36,815 nucleotides of DNA from Acetonema longum DSM 6540 (GTDB taxonomy: Bacteria; Bacillota; Negativicutes; Sporomusales; Acetonemataceae), in contig NZ_AFGF01000205.1 of NCBI RefSeq assembly GCF_000219125.1, positions 1 through 36,815 on the forward strand. The letters are read 5' to 3'. Numbering within the stretch: position 1 is the first letter of the stretch; every line of letters starts with the position of its first letter. Positions 32,428 to 36,815 of the stretch are shown here, piece after piece. Under the pieces are notes generated by a model that was not told where the DNA came from, did no database searches, and saw only the letters and a program-made list of their open reading frames with translations. The position numbers and the translations under genes are program-made.

Positions 32428-34110
32428 TTGTCCTATGTTGCGTTATACCGCCAGTGGCGGCCTCAGGACTTTTCCAGTTTGGTGGGGCAGGAACACATCA
32501 GTCAGACCTTATCCAATGCCATCACCACCGGGAAAATCGCCCATGCCTATCTGTTCAGCGGGCCAAGGGGCACCGGCAAGACCAGTACCGCCAAGATTCT
32601 GGCTAAGGCGCTGAATTGTGTGGAAGGACCGACGCCTACGCCGTGTAATCACTGCGCCAACTGTGAAAAGATTACTCAGGGCAGTTCCATGGATGTATAC
32701 GAGGTGGATGCCGCCTCCAATCGGGGTATCGATGAGATACGGGATCTCAGGGAGACCGTCAAATTTGCTCCGGTAGACGGCCGCTACAAAGTATACATTA
32801 TTGATGAAGTACATATGTTAACCACCGAAGCCTTTAATGCTTTGCTGAAAACCCTGGAAGAGCCGCCGGCTCATGTGGTGTTTGTACTGGCTACTACTGA
32901 ACCTCATAAAATCCCGGCCACGATTCACTCCCGCTGCCAACGCTATGATTTCCGGCGGATTGGGGTGGAGGAAATCGAATCCCGCCTGTCGGAAGTTGCG
33001 AAAGGCAGCGCCCTGCATATTACCCCCGAGGCCCTGCGGCTGATAGCCATTCAGGCCGACGGAGGAATGCGGGATGCCCTGAGCATCCTGGATCAATGCG
33101 CTGCACTGGAGACCGGGGAAGTGACAGGGGCTGATGTGAGAAAGCTCCTGGGCATGATCGGACATGAATGGGTGCACCGGATTACGGTTGCCATTGCGGC
33201 TCGGGATGCGAAAGCTGCCTTGACGGCTCTTGACGAAATGATCAATCTGGGCAAGGACGTACGTCAGATCCTGCTGGAATTGGCCCAGCACGGACGCAGT
33301 CTGATGCTCCTTTTGGCCGCGCCGGACATCGAAATTGCCGGTTTGGATCAGGAACGGCAGGAACTGATGCAACAAAGCCGGCAATTTAGCCATGAACAGC
33401 TGATTCTCTGGATTCGTACACTGAACGGAGCTGCCAATGAGTTAAAGTGGGCGGCGGACCCCAGAATTACGGCGGAAATGGCTCTGTTGACCTTATGCCA
33501 AAGCCCCCCTCAGGAAAGCCTGACCGCTTTGACCGAGCGGGTGGCAAAACTGGAGGCAGCCTTGGCCGGAGGCGCTGTTGAGGCGCCCAGGCTGAGGCAG
33601 GAACTAAGCCATCCCGCACCGGCGCCGTTGAAACCTGACATTCCGGCCCAGCAAACGATTGTGCGAGAGCCAACGGCAGTTTTAACCCCGGCTGCTAAGC
33701 CTAAGCCGGCGGCTGCAGCAGCGGTTGTCAGTCAGGACCATCAGGAAGTTTGGGATGCGATGCTAAAGGAACTGGTGAACAGCGGCAAACGCTCGGTCCA
33801 TGCCTGCGTCTCCCAAGGGAAATTGGTGGCTTTGGATGAACAACGGGCTACGGTCCAATTTAGCATTCCTTTTTCCAAAGAACGTACGGAAAAAGAAGAT
33901 TATCGCAGCATCGTAGAAAAAGTCCTGGCCCAAGTCACGGGCCATCAACCCCGACTGCAGTGCATAATGCAGAATGAATCTCTTCCGCCAGAATCCAAGC
34001 CGGCAGCCAATGCCGCCGAGCCGGACCCGGCGGAGAATCACCCGGTGGTCAAACAAGCGCTGGAGATGTTTGGCGGTAAATTAATAAAAAACGACACCCA
34101 GGTTGATTAA
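32428..34110 (+). CDS. dnaX: DNA polymerase III subunit gamma/tau
   Basis: 560-residue clamp-loader ATPase. The N-terminus SYVALYRQWRPQDFSSLVGQ is the family standard. Walker A is GPRGTGKTS, a zinc site is formed by CVEGPTPTPCNHCANC, Walker B is YIIDEVHML, sensor 1 lies in LATTEPHKIP, and the arginine-finger region SRCQRYDFRRI follows. Domain III comes next, then a Pro/Ala-rich tau linker (about residues 380-440) and a C-terminal polymerase-contact domain. An ATG at 32410 is in frame, but GGGAGGTGAT at 32415-32424 fits the TTG at 32428, giving the family's usual first residues. First gene of dnaX-ybaB-recR; the upstream leader is almost entirely palindromic repeat. Confidence 0.95.
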   Translation: MSYVALYRQWRPQDFSSLVGQEHISQTLSNAITTGKIAHAYLFSGPRGTGKTSTAKILAKALNCVEGPTPTPCNHCANCEKITQGSSMDVYEVDAASNRGIDEIRDLRETVKFAPVDGRYKVYIIDEVHMLTTEAFNALLKTLEEPPAHVVFVLATTEPHKIPATIHSRCQRYDFRRIGVEEIESRLSEVAKGSALHITPEALRLIAIQADGGMRDALSILDQCAALETGEVTGADVRKLLGMIGHEWVHRITVAIAARDAKAALTALDEMINLGKDVRQILLELAQHGRSLMLLLAAPDIEIAGLDQERQELMQQSRQFSHEQLILWIRTLNGAANELKWAADPRITAEMALLTLCQSPPQESLTALTERVAKLEAALAGGAVEAPRLRQELSHPAPAPLKPDIPAQQTIVREPTAVLTPAAKPKPAAAAAVVSQDHQEVWDAMLKELVNSGKRSVHACVSQGKLVALDEQRATVQFSIPFSKERTEKEDYRSIVEKVLAQVTGHQPRLQCIMQNESLPPESKPAANAAEPDPAENHPVVKQALEMFGGKLIKNDTQVD

Positions 34111-34128
34111 GAATAAGGAGGCATAACG

Positions 34129-34449
34129 ATGTTTGGTGGCAATATGGGTCAAATGATGAAAAAGGTACAGAAACTGCAGGCAGATATGGCAAAGATGCAG
34201 GAAGAAATGAAAAAGCGCACCTTTGACGTAACCGCCGGCGGTGGGGTGGTCAAAGTCACGATTAACGGCGAAAAGCAGGTCCAGTCCTTAAAAATTGATC
34301 CTGCCGCAGTGGACCCCAACGATGTGGAAATGCTGGAAGATTTGATTACTGCCGCTGTCAATGAAGCCATTAAAAAAGTAGACGATACCATGGCCCAGGA
34401 GATGGGCAAACTGACAGGCGGCATGAACCTGCCTCCCGGAATGTTTTAA
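34129..34449 (+). CDS. Nucleoid-associated protein, YbaB/EbfC family
   Basis: 106-residue small DNA-binding protein forming a dimer with a tweezer-like shape. The N-terminal helix is Met/Lys/Gln-rich ([20 protein letters not shown]), the central strands are [18 protein letters not shown], and the tail is [10 protein letters not shown]. It lies 18 bases after dnaX with an AAGGAGG site and two bases before recR. This dnaX-ybaB-recR order is conserved from Bacillus to E. coli. Length and composition are typical. Confidence 0.94.
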   Translation: MFGGNMGQMMKKVQKLQADMAKMQEEMKKRTFDVTAGGGVVKVTINGEKQVQSLKIDPAAVDPNDVEMLEDLITAAVNEAIKKVDDTMAQEMGKLTGGMNLPPGMF

Positions 34450-34451
34450 TC

Positions 34452-35051
34452 GTGTCCCAGTATGTTGCACCTCTGGCTAAACTGATTGAGCATTTCCGGC
34501 GATTGCCCGGCATTGGTGCTAAATCGGCCACCCGTCTGGCCTATTACATTCTCACACTGGATCCGGCGCAAGCGCAGTCTTTAGCCCAGGCTATTATTGA
34601 CGCCAAAGAAAAAATCCGTTACTGCAGCGTTTGCTTTGGTTTGACCGACTGTGATCCCTGCAGCATTTGCCAGGCTGAGAACAGAGACCGGAGCACGGTC
34701 TGCGTCGTGGAAGAACCCCAGGACGTAGCCGCCATGGAAAGGACCCGGGAATTTCGGGGCCTTTATCATGTTCTTCACGGCGCTCTTTCTCCCTTGGACG
34801 GGGTGGGACCGGAGCAACTGCGGGTTAAGGAACTCCTTTTGCGTCTGCAGTCAGGCCAGATCCGGGAAGTGATTATGGCCACCAATCCGGATGTAGAGGG
34901 TGAGGCCACCGCCATGTATCTGGCCAAACTCTTAAAACCATTGGGAGTTAAGGTAACCCGCATCGGACATGGCCTGCCGGTTGGCGGCGACTTGGAGTAC
35001 GCCGATGAAGTAACGTTATCTAAAGCGATGGAAAACCGGAGAGAAATGTAA
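34452..35051 (+). CDS. recR: Recombination protein RecR
   Basis: 199 residues; with RecO and RecF it loads RecA on gapped DNA. The N-terminal helix-hairpin-helix is [18 protein letters not shown] near residues 14-31. The C4 zinc finger is [16 protein letters not shown] near 58-73, and the Toprim domain has [15 protein letters not shown] and [15 protein letters not shown]. It starts with GTG two bases after the ybaB stop with no strong ribosome site of its own, so translation is probably coupled. Confidence 0.95.
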   Translation: MSQYVAPLAKLIEHFRRLPGIGAKSATRLAYYILTLDPAQAQSLAQAIIDAKEKIRYCSVCFGLTDCDPCSICQAENRDRSTVCVVEEPQDVAAMERTREFRGLYHVLHGALSPLDGVGPEQLRVKELLLRLQSGQIREVIMATNPDVEGEATAMYLAKLLKPLGVKVTRIGHGLPVGGDLEYADEVTLSKAMENRREM

Positions 35052-35116
35052 TTTTAAAATTTCACGTTTATACCTTCCTGTGCATGGAAATAATAACCGT
35101 AACAGGAGGGATGAAC

Positions 35117-35389
35117 GTGAAGACCACATGGTTAGGGGCAGTGCAGGACTGGTTTGGCAGAGAAACGCCGCCGGTCCCGCGCCCGCGGGGCGACGACGAA
35201 CTGCCGCATATCCTGGAACAGGCCAGGCAGGAATGGCTGCAGGCTCAGGCAATGTATAATTATGTATCTGACAACGACTTGATTGATCACGTAGTGTATC
35301 AGATGCAAGCCGCGGAAAAAAGATACATATATCTCTTGAAGTTGGCCAGACAGAGGGGAATTACCCGTTCCCCTTTTACGGAAAGATAG
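35117..35389 (+). CDS. DUF2508 family protein (YaaL-like)
   Basis: About 90 residues, predicted mostly helical with no membrane segment or signal. A charged and proline-rich start (ETPPVPRPRGDDELP) is followed by two helices (ILEQARQEWLQAQAMYNYV and VVYQMQAAEKRYIYLLKLAR). The frame extends to 35084, but AGGAGGG at 35104-35110 abuts the ATG at 35111 and is six bases from the GTG at 35117, which I take as the start. Its place between recR and bofA matches B. subtilis yaaL. Function unknown. Confidence 0.82.
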   Translation: MKTTWLGAVQDWFGRETPPVPRPRGDDELPHILEQARQEWLQAQAMYNYVSDNDLIDHVVYQMQAAEKRYIYLLKLARQRGITRSPFTER

Positions 35390-35390
35390 T

Positions 35391-35433
35391 CAGGGCTTGT
35401 TGCCCCATGATATTTTAGAAGCATCAAGCCCTG
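35391..35433 (+). other. Stem-loop immediately after the DUF2508 gene
   Basis: CAGGGCTTG (35391-35399) and CAAGCCCTG (35425-35433) pair perfectly over 9 bp with a 25-base loop, and the next bases are a run of seven G. It begins two bases after the stop codon and precedes a separate strong terminator. It has no T-run of its own. A 3'-end processing or small-RNA structure is possible. Confidence 0.45.
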
Positions 35434-35439
35434 GGGGGG

Positions 35440-35472
35440 AGCTGTCCTAAAGGGATTTAGGACAGCTTTTTT
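35440..35472 (+). terminator. Terminator of the dnaX-recR-DUF2508 operon
   Basis: A perfect 12-bp stem AGCTGTCCTAAA/TTTAGGACAGCT with a GGGA loop is followed by six T. It separates the DNA-repair operon from bofA. Confidence 0.92.
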
Positions 35473-35615
35473 CTTGTCTTAGTCGATAGCATAGCATAAT
35501 TGGGACGTGTTGCTTATATATTCATAATGAGCATTTGTGTTGTGAAAAGCCCATGACAGTATCGGAATCATCAGCTACAATAAATCTATGCGCAAAGCGC
35601 AAGGGAGGCTGTCTT

Positions 35616-35906
35616 ATGCCGGAAATACCGGGACTCAACGTCGTTCTTGCCTATGCTTTCGGAATCCTGCTGATTTATTTGGTCGGCAGGATGTTGCTGG
35701 TGCCGATCAAATTAATTTTCCGTCTGATCTACAACGGTGCCATAGGCGGGATCATGCTATGGATTCTGAATCTGGTGGGTGGGTATGTGGATTTCCACAT
35801 AGCCATCAATCCTGTGACAGCCTTGGTTGCCGGTTTCTTAGGGATTCCCGGCGTAATCTTATTAGTACTGCTCAAAATCTTCATTATGCCGTCTATTCTT
35901 GAATAA
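35616..35906 (+). CDS. bofA: Pro-sigma-K processing inhibitor BofA family protein
   Basis: 96-residue membrane protein. Hydrophobic segments lie at about residues 8-28 (VVLAYAFGILLIYLVGRMLL) and 40-52, and the conserved C-terminal part NPVTALVAGFLGIPGVILLV ends near 90. In B. subtilis BofA holds the SpoIVFB protease inactive in the forespore outer membrane until sigma-K is needed. Homologues occur in nearly all endospore formers, so this gene marks the organism as one. The frame is open from 35535, but GGGAGG at 35602-35607 and the family N-terminus fix ATG 35616. Confidence 0.88.
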   Translation: MPEIPGLNVVLAYAFGILLIYLVGRMLLVPIKLIFRLIYNGAIGGIMLWILNLVGGYVDFHIAINPVTALVAGFLGIPGVILLVLLKIFIMPSILE

Positions 35907-35990
35907 TACGGTATATTTTTTGGGTAGTTCCGATGATCCTATATGTACGTCCTTTTGGATTGAATGCTGTTTATAGAGGAGCAGACGTAT

Positions 35991-36671
35991 ATGGCGCCGA
36001 TTGCAGAATCGATTCCGGTTATTGAAGCCTATGTAGGAGAATATGCCAGTGGAAAAAGCGAAAACGCCGTAAACCGGGCAATGACACTCTGCAAGCAGGG
36101 ACTCAAAGTAACTCTGGTTGATTTAGACACAGTGGAGCCCTGCTATACCATCAGACCGATAAAAAAAGAACTGGAAGCACTGGGCATGGATGTAGTAGCC
36201 TGGGAAACCCGCGACACGGTAGGTTTGGGTGAAGCCGGCAGCGTCATCATGGGATCCATGCGCTGGGTGCTGCGGCGGCAAGGCAATATCATCATGGATG
36301 TAGGTTATGGTGTGCATGGCGCCCGCATCTTCAATTTAATTGAAGGAGCGGATGAAAACCCTCATTTGAAAATTATCGCCGTCCTTAATATGTCACGCCC
36401 ATTTACCTCGACGGTGGACAACATCCTGGAGTATGTGGGCACACTGGGCAGAGTGGACGCGGTGTTAAATAATACCCATTTGGCCGGGGAAACCACTGTG
36501 GACGTGGTGCAAAACGGCGCCCGCGGTGTCGCCCAGGCGGCTCAAAAATTAGGGTTGCCGGTGGTGGCTACTGCCGCTGTCAGTGAGATCGCCCGACGGA
36601 TTGGCGATGTAGACTGCATGGGCAATCCGGTTTGGAGAATCGAGCGTATTATGCCTCGTACCTTTTGGTAA
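35991..36671 (+). CDS. P-loop NTPase of unknown function
   Basis: About 226 residues. A Walker A motif GEYASGKSE lies at about residues 17-25, and LVDLDTVEPCYTIRP near 40-55 resembles the deviant second motif of MinD/CooC/Mrp-type ATPases. INMDVGYGVHG-like (NIIMDVGYGVHGA, about 101-113) is the Walker B region. There is no membrane segment and no cysteine pair for a bridging cluster as in NifH, so it is not the missing reductase of the nitrogenase-like pair. AGAGGAG at 35975-35981 points to ATG 35991, not the in-frame start at 35964. I do not recognise a named family. Its position after bofA suggests a sporulation or housekeeping role only by association. Confidence 0.7.
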   Translation: MAPIAESIPVIEAYVGEYASGKSENAVNRAMTLCKQGLKVTLVDLDTVEPCYTIRPIKKELEALGMDVVAWETRDTVGLGEAGSVIMGSMRWVLRRQGNIIMDVGYGVHGARIFNLIEGADENPHLKIIAVLNMSRPFTSTVDNILEYVGTLGRVDAVLNNTHLAGETTVDVVQNGARGVAQAAQKLGLPVVATAAVSEIARRIGDVDCMGNPVWRIERIMPRTFW

Positions 36672-36695
36672 CGGCACAAAAAATACAGACACCGC

Positions 36696-36795
36696 TTGAC
36701 ATTTTTTCAAACGGGTGATATATTATAAAAGTCGCTGACAGCGACAGATGAATATGCATAATAGCATAATCTTTATGCCATGATAGTTATGCATA
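36696..36795 (+). promoter_or_regulatory. Strong promoter with palindromic leader, reading out of the window
   Basis: A consensus TTGACA (36696-36701), a 17-base spacer and TATATT (36719-36724) drive transcription to the right. The leader has GTCGCT-GAC-AGCGAC (36731-36745), then TATGCATAA (36753-36761) and its exact inverse TTATGCATA (36787-36795) around a 25-base AT-rich interior. The regulated gene is outside the window. Confidence 0.7.
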
Positions 36796-36815
36796 GATTA
36801 TCTGAAAGAAGAAAC

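Noticed and set aside
34078-34100. A-rich stretch near the end of dnaX as a programmed frameshift site
   Set aside because: It is at the extreme C-terminus, so slippage could not produce a gamma-like short form.
35991-36671. P-loop protein as the missing NifH-like reductase of the nitrogenase-like pair
   Set aside because: It lacks the paired cysteines that bind the bridging [4Fe-4S] cluster in NifH/BchL, and it is 27 kb away in a different context.

Overview
The window looks like a chromosomal segment of an endospore-forming, diderm Firmicute of the Negativicutes (Sporomusaceae-like). Three observations support this. A BofA-type sporulation protein lies at the right end. An outer-membrane porin with an N-terminal SLH domain, the Negativicutes way of tethering the outer membrane, is at 16.7-18.0 kb. 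The tadA / tRNA-Ser / SRP RNA / dnaX / ybaB / recR / DUF2508 / bofA block at 30.7-35.9 kb follows the origin-proximal order known from Bacillus subtilis. Genus and species are inference.

Left part (0-9 kb). A type II thioesterase, probably the tail of a nonribosomal peptide or siderophore cluster beyond the left edge, is followed by an amidohydrolase of the dihydroxybenzoate/resorcylate decarboxylase type. Converging on them is a minus-strand set of six genes: a lipoprotein substrate-binding protein, two FecCD-type permeases, an ATPase, and then a pair of nitrogenase component 1 (NifD/NifK-like) proteins. There is no NifH-like reductase in the window. The cysteine pattern is three in the D-like and one in the K-like subunit, which suggests a subunit-bridging [4Fe-4S] cluster rather than a P-cluster. 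This transporter-plus-nitrogenase-like operon is the best candidate for an undescribed system.

Middle (9-23 kb). An SDR oxidoreductase and a stand-alone FtsH are followed by a LysR regulator divergent from a cluster of two uroporphyrinogen-decarboxylase-fold proteins (the first frameshifted), an MFS transporter and the SLH porin. On the opposite strand are a phytoene-desaturase-like flavoprotein and a 1108-residue fusion of an endonuclease Q-like PHP domain with a UvrD/PcrA helicase. The linker of that fusion carries a 92-bp palindromic repeat translated in frame.

23-27.5 kb. A Pho-box promoter precedes an exported alkaline phosphatase, followed by a small exported DUF3299-like protein, a LolD-like ATPase and an FtsX-like permease with a His-rich loop. 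This suggests phosphate scavenging coupled to metal (zinc) handling.

27.5-30.7 kb. A ComB-type phosphatase, an HxlR regulator, an iron-sulfur-flavoprotein-like reductase and a DUF362 ferredoxin-like protein.

30.7-36.8 kb. The conserved origin-proximal block. Its intergenic spaces hold two further copies of the palindromic repeat (flanking the SRP RNA and abutting dnaX) and several nested hairpins. A P-loop protein of unknown function and a strong promoter reading out of the window close the segment. No CRISPR array, insertion sequence with transposase, or rRNA gene was seen.
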